From Acidobacteriota bacterium (lineage in GTDB: Bacteria > Acidobacteriota > UBA6911 > RPQK01 > JAJDTT01), in contig JAPPLF010000100.1 in the NCBI GenBank assembly GCA_028874215.1, positions 129,509 to 186,194 on the forward strand: a stretch of DNA of 56,686 bases. Reading direction: 5' to 3'. A program made the translations under genes and the position numbers. The notes under the pieces are model-generated. The model saw nothing but the letters and a program-made list of their open reading frames with translations, had not been told where the DNA came from and did not search any database. Below are positions 35,871-44,513 of this stretch, one piece after another. Position 1 is the first letter of the stretch. Each line of letters opens with the position of its first letter.

Positions 35871-36338
35871 TTATTGGCGCTGATCGACGTAGGCGAATCT
35901 AATCCAAATTCGGTTCAGGTGGTCGAAGTCTTTGTCGGTTGACAGGAGCGTCGCCCCGGTTTCGTGCGCAGTCGCTGCAATCCAGAGATCGTTTTGTGTC
36001 AATGGGATAGCCGGTCGTGGAGGAGGGGTCTGCGCGGGAGCGGCCACAGATTTCCCATGGGTCCAGGCGTCAATCAGGGCATACGCACTCAAAATTCGCC
36101 TGTTGCTAATGTCGACCGTAGGAAAAGCCTCCAAAACTTGCTCCAGTCGAAGCCGTTTGTTCTTGCCCCAGCCATTCTTTTCGGCCAGCGCAAGAAGCTC
36201 GCCCCGACAGATGATGGAAGTAAAAACCATCGTCTCCCTGTTCCCCAGATCGAATATCTGACGAGCCCGGATTGCCCATGGCGCTTCTCGAACGAAACCC
36301 AGCAACGTGCCCGTATCCAACAGGTACCGTCGATTCAT
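35871..36338 (-). CDS. PIN-domain nuclease (VapC-like)
   Basis: A 155-residue PIN protein with the acidic tetrad in place: D8 (YLLDTG), E47 (RGELL), D117 (QNDLWIAATA) and D135 (STDKDFD). VapC toxins are metal-dependent RNases that cut tRNA or rRNA. TTG at 36350 would overlap the upstream stop (TTGA) and is an alternative start. It is directly coupled to an unrecognised 314-residue upstream gene, which takes the place of a usual small VapB. Confidence 0.85.
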   Translation of the reverse strand: MNRRYLLDTGTLLGFVREAPWAIRARQIFDLGNRETMVFTSIICRGELLALAEKNGWGKNKRLRLEQVLEAFPTVDISNRRILSAYALIDAWTHGKSVAAPAQTPPPRPAIPLTQNDLWIAATAHETGATLLSTDKDFDHLNRIWIRFAYVDQRQ

Positions 36339-36346
36339 TGAACGGA

Positions 36347-37291
36347 TCAATCGAGTTGGGACAGGAGTTCATCGATGGGCTCGTCGCCCGGCCACGCTCC
36401 CGCGAGGATCATGGGATCGGTGGATCGAACATTGCGTTTTCGCTGAGCCGTAACCGGGCCCAGCGACTCGCCACCTTTACCCGAAGGGCTCTCTTCGAAC
36501 ACTCTGTCTCCTTCAGCACGGCCACTCATCCGACGCGCCTCGATCCATCGCGCCTCTCCGTTCGCTTTAAAGTGAACAAGCCCCTCCACGGTAGTCGGAT
36601 TTCCCCAAAGCGGACGCAGGACCTCTGTGTCCAGCAAGTCTGGGTGCAACTTTCCAAGGAGTTGGCCGTTCCGGCCGAGCAACAGGCGAAAACGGCCACC
36701 ACCATATCTAATTTCGTCCAGTCTGCCGGTCACGATGAACGACCTGGGTGGTGGAATACTCCTTAACCGCTCGGATACCTGCGTGCAGACATGCTCATCC
36801 AGCACGAATCCCGAGCCTGTCGAACCCTGTGGAATCAACTCGTAGCGAATACCAGGAGTGCCTGCGGCTGAGTTGAATTTGAGAATTGCTTTCAGGACGT
36901 CCGAGTCGAAATGGTCACCCGGGGATTCGGCAGACGTAGCTTCTTCGATTGCGCGTGCCGCCATGTCGAGCGAAGTGTCATCGAGACTCGGCTTGTCATG
37001 CCACAATTCCTGTTGGGAAAGCTCGCCATAGGCCGTCTCACGAAATCGAGGCGCCTCGATTTCGAGAATCGTCGAGCCGGAGTTCAATCCGGTAACCGTA
37101 AAATTGGCGCTTGCCCGAAGCCATTTGGGTTTTCGCCCCCTCCCACTGCTCTGCCCGGTTACGATCAAACGCGTGGCTCGTTCCCCCGTTTGCAGTAGAG
37201 CATCCAGAATACGGCATAGGCTTGCCGCCTTGATCTGCCCGGTAGGTTCCGGGAGGCCGCTGAGGCGCAATTGATACCGTTGCGTGTTCAC
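36347..37291 (-). CDS. Unknown protein coupled to PIN nuclease, possible antitoxin
   Basis: A 314-residue soluble protein with no recognised family. Two segments look alike: the FIVTGRLDEIRYGGGRFRLLLG strand-rich stretch (about residues 185-206) and an earlier LIVTGQSSGRGRKP. A central GSTGSGFVLDE loop lies between them. The acidic C-terminus GDEPIDELLSQLD resembles the toxin-binding tail of small antitoxins. GTG at 37291 has an AAAGGAG site eight bases upstream; the ATG at 37345 would give an 18-residue extension. Position directly before a PIN gene suggests it neutralises the nuclease. It is much larger than VapB. Confidence 0.55.
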   Translation of the reverse strand: MNTQRYQLRLSGLPEPTGQIKAASLCRILDALLQTGERATRLIVTGQSSGRGRKPKWLRASANFTVTGLNSGSTILEIEAPRFRETAYGELSQQELWHDKPSLDDTSLDMAARAIEEATSAESPGDHFDSDVLKAILKFNSAAGTPGIRYELIPQGSTGSGFVLDEHVCTQVSERLRSIPPPRSFIVTGRLDEIRYGGGRFRLLLGRNGQLLGKLHPDLLDTEVLRPLWGNPTTVEGLVHFKANGEARWIEARRMSGRAEGDRVFEESPSGKGGESLGPVTAQRKRNVRSTDPMILAGAWPGDEPIDELLSQLD

Positions 37292-37402
37292 TGCAAGCTC
37301 TCCTTTCCCCGGTGAACCGGTTTTTTGGGTCAGTATAACCCTCATGTGGCACTGCTGCCGGTGGTCAGGCAGGGAGCCAGGACTACCGAATCCAGCAGCG
37401 AA

Positions 37403-37654
37403 TCACACGCGAATCCGAAGAGATTCCAAGATGTACTCTCGGTGTCGTGTCGCCAAATCGGGGATTCCGGAGTCGAGAGAACCCAAGAGGTCGCTGACCT
37501 GTTGGGCCGAATCGAGGGCTCCGGGGCTGATATGGAGGAATTGGCGTAACGCTGTCCTTATTATTTCCGAGGGGCTGAGACCCAGGTTCCGGGAAGCAAG
37601 TGCTATTCCTTCACTCAGATCGTCGGGAATACGCACGGTCAGTCGTTGCTGCAT
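37403..37654 (-). CDS. Ribbon-helix-helix (CopG-like) regulator
   Basis: An 83-residue protein. The N-terminal strand QRLTVRIPDDL and helices GIALASRNLGLSPSEIIRTALRQFL form a typical RHH fold, and the second half is a short toxin-binding-like tail. It resembles RHH antitoxins. No complete toxin follows in the same direction. An 11-bp palindrome immediately upstream is its likely operator. Confidence 0.78.
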   Translation of the reverse strand: MQQRLTVRIPDDLSEGIALASRNLGLSPSEIIRTALRQFLHISPGALDSAQQVSDLLGSLDSGIPDLATRHREYILESLRIRV

Positions 37655-37657
37655 GCG

Positions 37658-37668
37658 TTACATTGTAA
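37658..37668 (-). promoter_or_regulatory. RHH operator palindrome
   Basis: TTACATTGTAA is a perfect 11-base inverted repeat ending three bases before the RHH start codon. It contains TACAAT on the minus strand, which could serve as the -10 box, so binding would block transcription. Confidence 0.5.
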
Positions 37669-37796
37669 GACACAACGCGGGAGAAGAACTCAAAGGTGGT
37701 TGACGGCATCGCTCGTTTCTCTTGCAACCGACTCCCGTTTGAGGCTTCGTTCGGGAGTGAATCGGACTTGGAGAGGATCATTCGGAAGGGAGAATC

Positions 37797-38909
37797 ATGA
37801 AAGTCAACAGAAGGAACTTCGTCCGAACGGCTGCGGCTGCGGGGGTAATTCATAAAGCGGGAATGGAGCGAACCGTGTCCGCCGGTTCTGAGACCCGGCG
37901 CATGCGGGTCACCGCCTTTCCGCGCGCCGTCGGGAGGGACCCTTCGCCTCTGTCCAAGGCGGCCCTGCGCCACATGCGGCAGATGGGAATCCGGGATATC
38001 CGAATCGCCTCCAGGTGGCTGCCCGGCTACGTGCGGGACGGTGAAATAGACTTGGACGAGCTGCTGCGGGTCAAGCGGCGCGCCGAGGGTGTGGGAATCA
38101 AGATCAACGCCATCTATCTCCGCAAGGTGGACACCGCCAACCTGCTCCTGGGCCGTCCCGGATGGAAGCAGGAACTGGAGAAGATCTCCCGGACCATCGA
38201 GAACATGGGGAAAGCGGGGATTCCGATTCTGGAACACAGCCTCCTGCTCTCCCGGGTCACCCGGGACGTCTTCAAGCTTCCGCTGCCCGGTTACCGGCAC
38301 GTTCTTGAGGGCCGGGGCGGGTACCGGATGTACCGGTTCGACGGGACGGGAACCGAGGAGCACGGCCGGCCGGCCGGCTCCATCTCCTCCGACCAGTTGT
38401 GGGAGCGGATCACCCGCTTTCAGGAACACTGCATCCCGGTGGCGTCCGAAGCCCGGGTCCACGTGGCCTGCCATCCCGACGACCCGCCGTCGGCCCGCTA
38501 CTGGGGAGTCTCCCAGGTCCTCAACAGCAAGGAGGGCCTGGACCGGCTCATCAACATCGTTCCCAGCAGATACAACGGCATCCTCCTCTGCCTGGGGACG
38601 ATGCAGGAGTCCGGAGCCGACGTCATCGACCTGATCCGCTATTTCGGGGGCCAGAAGAAGATCTTCGACATCGATTTCCGAGCCGTCCGCGGGACCGTAC
38701 CCAACTACGACGAGGTCTTCCTGGACGAAGGGGATCTGGACATGTGGAAGGTGGTCCAGGTGCTCCGGGACGTGGGCTACGAGTGGACGCTGGAGCCGGA
38801 CCACGTCCCCGGTTTCACGGCCGAAAAGAAGGGCGACCTGATCTCCTATGCCTGGGCCATCGCCTACATCAAGGCTCTGATCGCCGCCGCCTACGGCGAG
38901 AGGGTGTGA
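37797..38909 (+). CDS. Mannonate dehydratase-like (UxuA) protein
   Basis: A 370-residue TIM-barrel protein. CHPDDPP (about residue 225), a metal-binding motif of UxuA, and the closing TLEPDHVPGFTAEKKGDLISYAWAIAYIKALI helix match mannonate dehydratases, which convert D-mannonate to 2-keto-3-deoxygluconate. The N-terminus NRRNFVRTAAAAG looks like a Tat signal, unexpected for a cytosolic enzyme, but its hydrophobic part is short. It may be exported or act on a related sugar acid. Confidence 0.78.
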   Translation: MKVNRRNFVRTAAAAGVIHKAGMERTVSAGSETRRMRVTAFPRAVGRDPSPLSKAALRHMRQMGIRDIRIASRWLPGYVRDGEIDLDELLRVKRRAEGVGIKINAIYLRKVDTANLLLGRPGWKQELEKISRTIENMGKAGIPILEHSLLLSRVTRDVFKLPLPGYRHVLEGRGGYRMYRFDGTGTEEHGRPAGSISSDQLWERITRFQEHCIPVASEARVHVACHPDDPPSARYWGVSQVLNSKEGLDRLINIVPSRYNGILLCLGTMQESGADVIDLIRYFGGQKKIFDIDFRAVRGTVPNYDEVFLDEGDLDMWKVVQVLRDVGYEWTLEPDHVPGFTAEKKGDLISYAWAIAYIKALIAAAYGERV

Positions 38910-38951
38910 GATCCGGATCTGTGTTTGGGACTTCGACCCGACGGCGGGAGG

Positions 38952-40049
38952 TCAATCCTTTTCCACGACCCAGATGTTTCGATAACGCACCGGGTTGCCG
39001 TGGTCCTGCAAATAGATGGGGCCCGGTTCGCCTTCCTTGAATTTGAGTCCGTCCGATTCGGGTGGCAGCCGCGGCAGGACGACCTGGTCGTGGATCAACA
39101 CTCCGTTGTGCCGGACCGTCATCGTCGCCGGGGAGACCTTTTCCCCCGCTGTGTCGAACCTGGCCAGGGTGAATTCGATGTCGTAGGTCTGCCACGAGAG
39201 CGGCGGGAACGACATGTTGATCCGGGGCCCCACCATTTCGTGGATGCCTCCGGCCCTTCCGAATTTGGACAGGCGCTCGAACTTGCGGTTTTCGTGGTGC
39301 CAGCCGAAGGAATCGACGATCTGCACCTCCCATTCCCGCTTGACGTAGACGCCGCTGTTGCCCCGCTTCATGCCCCGCGCCGTCGGCATGAAGGGGCAGC
39401 GGAACTCCAGGTGGATCCGGACGCTTCCGAACTTCCGCTTGGAAGTGGTGCCCACGTCCAGCAGGCCGTTTTCGACGAGGCGGCCCTCTTTCCACTCCTG
39501 GACGCCGGTCCCGTCGAACAGCACGATGGCTCCGGCGGGCGGCTCGGCGCCTAGCGTCGGGGATTTGCGAAGCACCTTCTTCAGACGGAATCCAACACTG
39601 TCCGCCCGGCCGTGAAAGTTGTGGGCCTCGCCGGTGAAGACACCGTCCCGGATAAAGCCCCGGAAGTTGGAACTGCCGAAGTTGAGCCGTTCGCCGTGAA
39701 TGCCGTGGAAAATGGTCCGGCCGTCCTCCCGGGTCCTGCCCCCGATGTGGGAGACGGTGCTCTCGTCCCAGCCCGCCCCCGGAAGACCCCCGGTATAGAC
39801 CACCCCCTGGAACTCGCGGTTCCCCAGGGCGATCACCTGAACCCCGACGGGAAAGTCGGAGCCCACGTTGCCGGCGTATTCCCCCTGAACCTGGAAGTCA
39901 GGTCCCGCCTCGGCCGGATCCGTGAACGAGGGGAGCTCCGACGCCATGCCGGTCGAGGAATGATTCCCGGAGGTTGTCCAGCCGAACGCGAAAACCAATG
40001 CAAGGAGGAGGTGGCGCCGTGCCCGTAGAACCCGCGTTCCGGGCGTCAC
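38952..40049 (-). CDS. DUF1080 (3-keto-disaccharide hydrolase-like) protein
   Basis: A 365-residue exported protein with an N-terminal hydrophobic segment (LLLALVFAFG) and two parts. The first (about 40-150) has GEYAGNVGSDF and FHGIHGERL segments. The second begins near GAIVLFDGTGVQEWK and ends MTVRHNGVLIHDQVV...IYLQDHGNPVRYRNIWV, the DUF1080 signature. The family hydrolyses 3-keto-glycosides or binds glycans. GTG at 40049 overlaps the VOC stop (GTGA), so the two genes are coupled. Confidence 0.82.
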   Translation of the reverse strand: MTPGTRVLRARRHLLLALVFAFGWTTSGNHSSTGMASELPSFTDPAEAGPDFQVQGEYAGNVGSDFPVGVQVIALGNREFQGVVYTGGLPGAGWDESTVSHIGGRTREDGRTIFHGIHGERLNFGSSNFRGFIRDGVFTGEAHNFHGRADSVGFRLKKVLRKSPTLGAEPPAGAIVLFDGTGVQEWKEGRLVENGLLDVGTTSKRKFGSVRIHLEFRCPFMPTARGMKRGNSGVYVKREWEVQIVDSFGWHHENRKFERLSKFGRAGGIHEMVGPRINMSFPPLSWQTYDIEFTLARFDTAGEKVSPATMTVRHNGVLIHDQVVLPRLPPESDGLKFKEGEPGPIYLQDHGNPVRYRNIWVVEKD

Positions 40050-40480
40050 CGCATGGACTCCTTGGCCCGCTCGGCCAACTCCTCCGGAGTCAGATCCTCC
40101 TGGTGAGTGGCGATGCACCAAATGTTTCCGTCCGGGTCCTGGACGATGGCGTTGCGGTCTCCGTAGAACATGTCCGCCGGCTCCTGCCTGGACTTCGCCC
40201 CGGCCGCCAACGCCTGGGCGTAGGTGGCGTCGGTGTCGGGCACGTAGAGGTAGAGCATGCAGGGAAGCGCTGTGAACTGGTCCTGCGCCCGGCCCATCAT
40301 CACGTACGAATCGCCGATGCGCGCCTCCGCGTGCCCCGTCTTCCCGTCCTGACCGGGGACACTCTCCGTCTCAGTAGCGCCGAAAGCCGCCTTGAGGAAA
40401 TCGAGAAACTCGTCGACATCGGCGACGACCATGTACGGCGTCACCGTGTGGAAGCCATCGGGGATCGGATTCACGGCCAT
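40046..40480 (-). CDS. VOC-family (PhnB-like) protein
   Basis: A 144-residue protein of the glyoxalase/vicinal-oxygen-chelate fold. The segment TPYMVVADVDEFLDFLKAAFGA leads into a second beta-alpha-beta unit with MLYLYVPDTDATYAQALAAGA, and QDPDGNIWCIATH is the usual closing strand. An AGGAGG site precedes the ATG at 40480, and the longer upstream reading is unlikely. It may bind metal and act on a small molecule. It is coupled to the DUF1080 gene. Confidence 0.85.
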   Translation of the reverse strand: MAVNPIPDGFHTVTPYMVVADVDEFLDFLKAAFGATETESVPGQDGKTGHAEARIGDSYVMMGRAQDQFTALPCMLYLYVPDTDATYAQALAAGAKSRQEPADMFYGDRNAIVQDPDGNIWCIATHQEDLTPEELAERAKESMR

Positions 40481-40646
40481 GGAAGCGTCCTCCTGTTCAC
40501 GGCAGTTGTCGTTGGGCGCTGACAGGGCATCGAGGTTATCCAACCCTCGACCTCCCGGCAAGGCTGCGTCCGGCGCCAGCGTCAACTGCGACAATTCACC
40601 AACTGAGTCCCGACCTCGCCGCATTCGTCATATACTCGGCGACTCT

Positions 40647-43600
40647 GTGAGATGTCCACGTTTGATTCTGCTGCTCCTCATCTGCGCCTTCTGGACGGCT
40701 GAATCGGCTGAATCCCAAAGTCAGGTTGCGGTGTTGGAGGGGACCGTCCGGAAACTCGGCGGCGGTCCTCTGGCGGAGGTCGAGATCCAGGCCCGCAGGA
40801 TCGAAACCAACGAGCTCTTCGTCCGCGGATCCGACACTGCCGGCGTCTACGGTTGGGATGGGCTCCCGGTGGGAGACTACGAAGTCCTGGTTTCCAGGGA
40901 CGGCTTTGATTCCCAGCGCAGAGTGGGTGTCCGACTCCAGGTCGGGCAACGAGTTCGGCTCGACTTCCGCCTCCGCCGCACGCAGCCGGGAGAGGACTCC
41001 AAGGTATCGGAGGACCTCTCCCAACTCACCGTCGAGCGGGACGATGTGGGACAGCTCATAGATCGCAAGCAACTGCGCAACATGCCCACCAAGGAACGCA
41101 ACTTCCGGGATCTGGTCTCGCTGGCTCCGGGGGCAGTCTCCCAGGGGACGCGTCGCATTCAGGTCCTGGGGATGAGCTGGCGGGACAATCTGACCTATTT
41201 CGACGGGACCCTGATCACCGGTGGTGACGGATCCAGCAGCCTGACTCCCTCGTCGGAAGCGATCCGGGAATTCGACGTCAAGACCGGCCTCTATTCGGCG
41301 CAGTACGGCATTCGCTCCGGCGGGCAGGTGTTGCTGGTGACCCGGCACGGCGGAAACCGCTTCCATGGCGGCCTCTTCTGGTTTCACCGCAACGACAATC
41401 TGGACGCGAGAAACTACTTCGAGCAGCGGAAGGCGGAATTCAAGCGGAACCAGATGGGGGGCACTCTGGGAGGTCCCCTGATCCTGCCCGGTCTGAACCG
41501 GGACCGGGACCGCGCCTGGTTCTTTCTCTCCTATTTGCACTACACCATCCGGGAGACCCTTCCCTTGACGGCCGTGGTGCCCACGCCGGAAGAGCGTGAA
41601 GGTAGGTTCTCCGGCTCCATTCTGGATCCGTTGAACGGGAAACCGTTCCCCGGGAATCGGATACCGGCCCATCGAATCGACCCGGTGGCCCGCCAACTGC
41701 TCAGCTTCTACCCCTTGCCCAACACGGCGGGGCCGCTCAACTTCACGAGCCCCGATTCCAAGCGGCCGCACGACAATCGCCAACTCATCGCCCGCGTCGA
41801 CCTGCGGACCTCTTCATCCAGCAGTTGGGCATTCCGTTTCTCCGGTGATCGACGGCCCTACTTCCGGGCCGGGGTTTTCAGCGTGTTCTCAACCCGGATG
41901 CCCCTCAAGACCTACAGCCAAGCCATCACCAGCACCCGGAGGCTCTCCGCAGGTTCGGTCAACTATTTCGGCCTGCACTGGTACCGGCGACCCTACACGG
42001 CCGTGGTGGCCCGGCCCAAGACCGACGCCGTGCGGCGGTTGGGAATCCCTCAACTGCTGGAGACGGAGATCGACCGGGACGGCATTCCCCTGGTGTCGAT
42101 CCAGGGATATACGGGCTTCGGGGACCTCCAGCGGATCGGACCCGTCAACATCGGCAACTGGCAGGTGAAGGACGATCTGACGCTTCAGCGCGGACACCAC
42201 TCGATCCAGATGGGCGTGGAATTTCGCCAGAATTACAACTTATTCGGGCTACAGGGACGGTCCCAAATAGATTTCTACGATCGCTACACCGGAAACGGGT
42301 TTGCCGACTTCCTGTTGGGTTACCCTTCCAGGACCCTGTTGGGAGGCGAGGAACGCCGGGGCAACTATCATCAGAACAGCATCTACAGCTACCTCCAGGA
42401 CCGCTGGCGCATCACGCCCGATCTCTCTCTGACCCTGGGCCTCCGGCACGAGTGGAGATACCCGTGGCGGGACAAGCGGGGATTCATGGGCAACTTCGAT
42501 CCCGTCTCAGGAGAACTGATTCCTCCTCTCCTGGACCTGGATCTGGCGCCGTGGGAAACGGGCCGTTTCCGCCCCAATTATCCGCTGGTCGAATGGCGGC
42601 CCTGGGAGGGCCTGCTGCCCCGGCTGGCAATGGCTCTCCGGCTGGGACGGTCCTCGGTGCTCCATCTGGGACTCGGGCTCTATTCCAATGAGACCGATCT
42701 CTCGATGATTCAGGGAATGGGGAAGAACCCCCGGCCCGGATCCCGGCTTCTGATCTTCAACGGCCCGCTGGAGAGTCCCGGGTTGTCCTTCTCCGATCCC
42801 TTTCCCGCCGCGTTGGCCAGTTCAGCCGTTCCCATCCTGACGGGGCACGAGACACCCACGGCGTTGCCCCGGACCCGCACCTGGGGACTGTCGCTGCAAC
42901 ACCGATGGACCCCCGAGCTGATACTGGACGTGGGCTACCAGAACTCGCGAACCGGCGGCCGGTTGGAAACGGTCTCCTTCAACGACGCGGCGCCCGGCAG
43001 CGGTGACCGGCAGTCCAGGCGTCCCTTTCCCGAGCTGCAAACGGTCCTGTTCACGGGAGCCTTCGCCGACGCCTGGTATCACAGCTCCTTTCTCCAGTTG
43101 GAAAAGAGGCCGGGCCCCGACGGGCTCAGATTGCAGGGGGCATTTTCCTGGTCGAGCCTGATGGACACGGGGGGAGGGGACCAGGGGAACCAGAGCAACC
43201 TCCTGCTGCGGTCCATCAACCTGTCGCCGGAACTGAATCGAGGGGTGGCGAACTCCCAGATCAAGAAGCGTCTCCTCTTATCCGGCAGTTACGACCTCCC
43301 CTTCGGTCCCAGGAGGCAATTCGTGCGGACCGGATGGGCGGGACGAATCCTGGGCGGCTGGTCGCTCCATGGCATCTCCACCTTCCAGGACGGGCCCTGG
43401 TTCACCGTCTATCTGCCCGGCGATCCGCTCGACACCGGGTCGCAATACTCCCAGTGGCCCGATCGCATCCGCGAAGCCAATCTGCCGTCGTCGCAGAGGC
43501 ACCCCCAGCGCTGGTTCGACACCTCCGCCTTCGTCCGGCCGAAAGGATTTCGCTACGGAAACGGGGGGCGCAACACCGTCGAAGGCCCCGGGGTCATCAA

Positions 43601-43808
43601 TCTCGACGTATCCCTTCGCCGTGTCTTACAGGTTCGCGACGAAGAGACACTCGAGGTGAGGCTGGAGGCGTTCAACAGCCTCAACCGCGCCAACTTCAAT
43701 CCCCGGGCACGGGATGGGATCACCCAGTTCGGAACTCCCGAATTCGGTGTCGTCGGCCGCGCCCTTGCAGGACGCCAACTTCAACTGGCGCTCAAGTACT
43801 CTTTTTGA
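40647..43808 (+). CDS. TonB-dependent receptor, Oar-like, with CarboxypepD_reg domain
   Basis: A 1053-residue outer-membrane protein. A signal peptide (LILLLLICAFWTAESAES) precedes a carboxypeptidase-regulatory-like beta-sandwich (about 28-105). A plug follows, with QLRNMPTKERNFRDLVSLAPGAV, then the 22-strand barrel ending in phenylalanine (LALKYSF). Such SusC/Oar-type receptors import oligosaccharides or other large substrates with TonB energy. The GTG at 40647 is the best start though it lacks a strong ribosome site. SxtJ- and DUF5989-type genes follow. Confidence 0.9.
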   Translation: MRCPRLILLLLICAFWTAESAESQSQVAVLEGTVRKLGGGPLAEVEIQARRIETNELFVRGSDTAGVYGWDGLPVGDYEVLVSRDGFDSQRRVGVRLQVGQRVRLDFRLRRTQPGEDSKVSEDLSQLTVERDDVGQLIDRKQLRNMPTKERNFRDLVSLAPGAVSQGTRRIQVLGMSWRDNLTYFDGTLITGGDGSSSLTPSSEAIREFDVKTGLYSAQYGIRSGGQVLLVTRHGGNRFHGGLFWFHRNDNLDARNYFEQRKAEFKRNQMGGTLGGPLILPGLNRDRDRAWFFLSYLHYTIRETLPLTAVVPTPEEREGRFSGSILDPLNGKPFPGNRIPAHRIDPVARQLLSFYPLPNTAGPLNFTSPDSKRPHDNRQLIARVDLRTSSSSSWAFRFSGDRRPYFRAGVFSVFSTRMPLKTYSQAITSTRRLSAGSVNYFGLHWYRRPYTAVVARPKTDAVRRLGIPQLLETEIDRDGIPLVSIQGYTGFGDLQRIGPVNIGNWQVKDDLTLQRGHHSIQMGVEFRQNYNLFGLQGRSQIDFYDRYTGNGFADFLLGYPSRTLLGGEERRGNYHQNSIYSYLQDRWRITPDLSLTLGLRHEWRYPWRDKRGFMGNFDPVSGELIPPLLDLDLAPWETGRFRPNYPLVEWRPWEGLLPRLAMALRLGRSSVLHLGLGLYSNETDLSMIQGMGKNPRPGSRLLIFNGPLESPGLSFSDPFPAALASSAVPILTGHETPTALPRTRTWGLSLQHRWTPELILDVGYQNSRTGGRLETVSFNDAAPGSGDRQSRRPFPELQTVLFTGAFADAWYHSSFLQLEKRPGPDGLRLQGAFSWSSLMDTGGGDQGNQSNLLLRSINLSPELNRGVANSQIKKRLLLSGSYDLPFGPRRQFVRTGWAGRILGGWSLHGISTFQDGPWFTVYLPGDPLDTGSQYSQWPDRIREANLPSSQRHPQRWFDTSAFVRPKGFRYGNGGRNTVEGPGVINLDVSLRRVLQVRDEETLEVRLEAFNSLNRANFNPRARDGITQFGTPEFGVVGRALAGRQLQLALKYSF

Positions 43809-43851
43809 GATTTAACGAAGCAATGAGAAAATTGGTATAGAGAAGAGAGAA

Positions 43852-44271
43852 GTGGCCATCATCGAGATCAACAAGCAGCCTTCGAACCGTGAGCTCCGCC
43901 ATTTCGCCGCCATTGGATTGCCCATTTTCTGCGCCGTCCTGGGAGCCTGGAGGGTCTACGGTTCCGGCGAATGGACCCTGGCTGGAGCCGTCTGGGCCCT
44001 GGGTGTCCTGGGCGCCGTCGTCGGATTGCTGAAGCCGGCCTGGGTGCGGCCCATCTACGTGGGCTGGATGTACGCCGTCTTCCCCATCGGGTGGACCATC
44101 TCGCACCTGATCCTGGCCGTCATCTATTTCCTCGTCCTCACTCCCATCGGACTCGTGGTACGCTGGTTCCGGCCCGACCCGCTGGGGTTGAACCTGGACC
44201 GGAAGCGGGACACCTATTGGGTTTCCCACGACCCCGGCCACGATCCGAAGCGTTACTTTCGACAGTTCTGA
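43852..44271 (+). CDS. SxtJ-family membrane protein
   Basis: A 139-residue protein with about four helices between residues 19 and 105 and the SxtJ-like end WFRPDPLGLNLDRKRDTYWVSHDPG. The family is often found next to NodU-type carbamoyltransferases and DUF5989 proteins in exopolysaccharide or natural-product loci; the function is unknown. It starts with GTG after a purine-rich stretch and is separated from DUF5989 by 22 bases. Confidence 0.78.
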   Translation: MAIIEINKQPSNRELRHFAAIGLPIFCAVLGAWRVYGSGEWTLAGAVWALGVLGAVVGLLKPAWVRPIYVGWMYAVFPIGWTISHLILAVIYFLVLTPIGLVVRWFRPDPLGLNLDRKRDTYWVSHDPGHDPKRYFRQF

Positions 44272-44293
44272 CGGAGGTTCCGGAAGCGATCCC

Positions 44294-44500
44294 ATGACCG
44301 ACGAAGGCTCGTCCGAGGTTTCGCAATTCCGCCGGGACGCCGAACGGCCCCAGACCGGAATCGTCCGGGAATTCTGGGACTTCCTGCGCCACAACAAGAA
44401 GTGGTGGCTGACCCCAATCATCGTCGTGCTGTTGCTGTTGGGGGTTCTGATCGTGCTGTCGGGTTCGGCGGCGGCGCCATTCATCTACACTCTTTTCTAA
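44294..44500 (+). CDS. DUF5989-family small membrane protein
   Basis: A 68-residue protein with one C-terminal transmembrane helix. [25 protein letters not shown] and the [11 protein letters not shown] end are the family signature. It normally pairs with SxtJ and a carbamoyltransferase. The role is unknown; it may help anchor a membrane complex. Confidence 0.85.
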   Translation: MTDEGSSEVSQFRRDAERPQTGIVREFWDFLRHNKKWWLTPIIVVLLLLGVLIVLSGSAAAPFIYTLF

Positions 44501-44513
44501 CGGGGCCGAGACC

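Noticed and set aside
37342-37404. PIN-toxin start relic after the RHH gene (LLDSVVLA then stop)
   Set aside because: Only about 20 residues without a start codon; resemblance is too short to support a pseudogene call.
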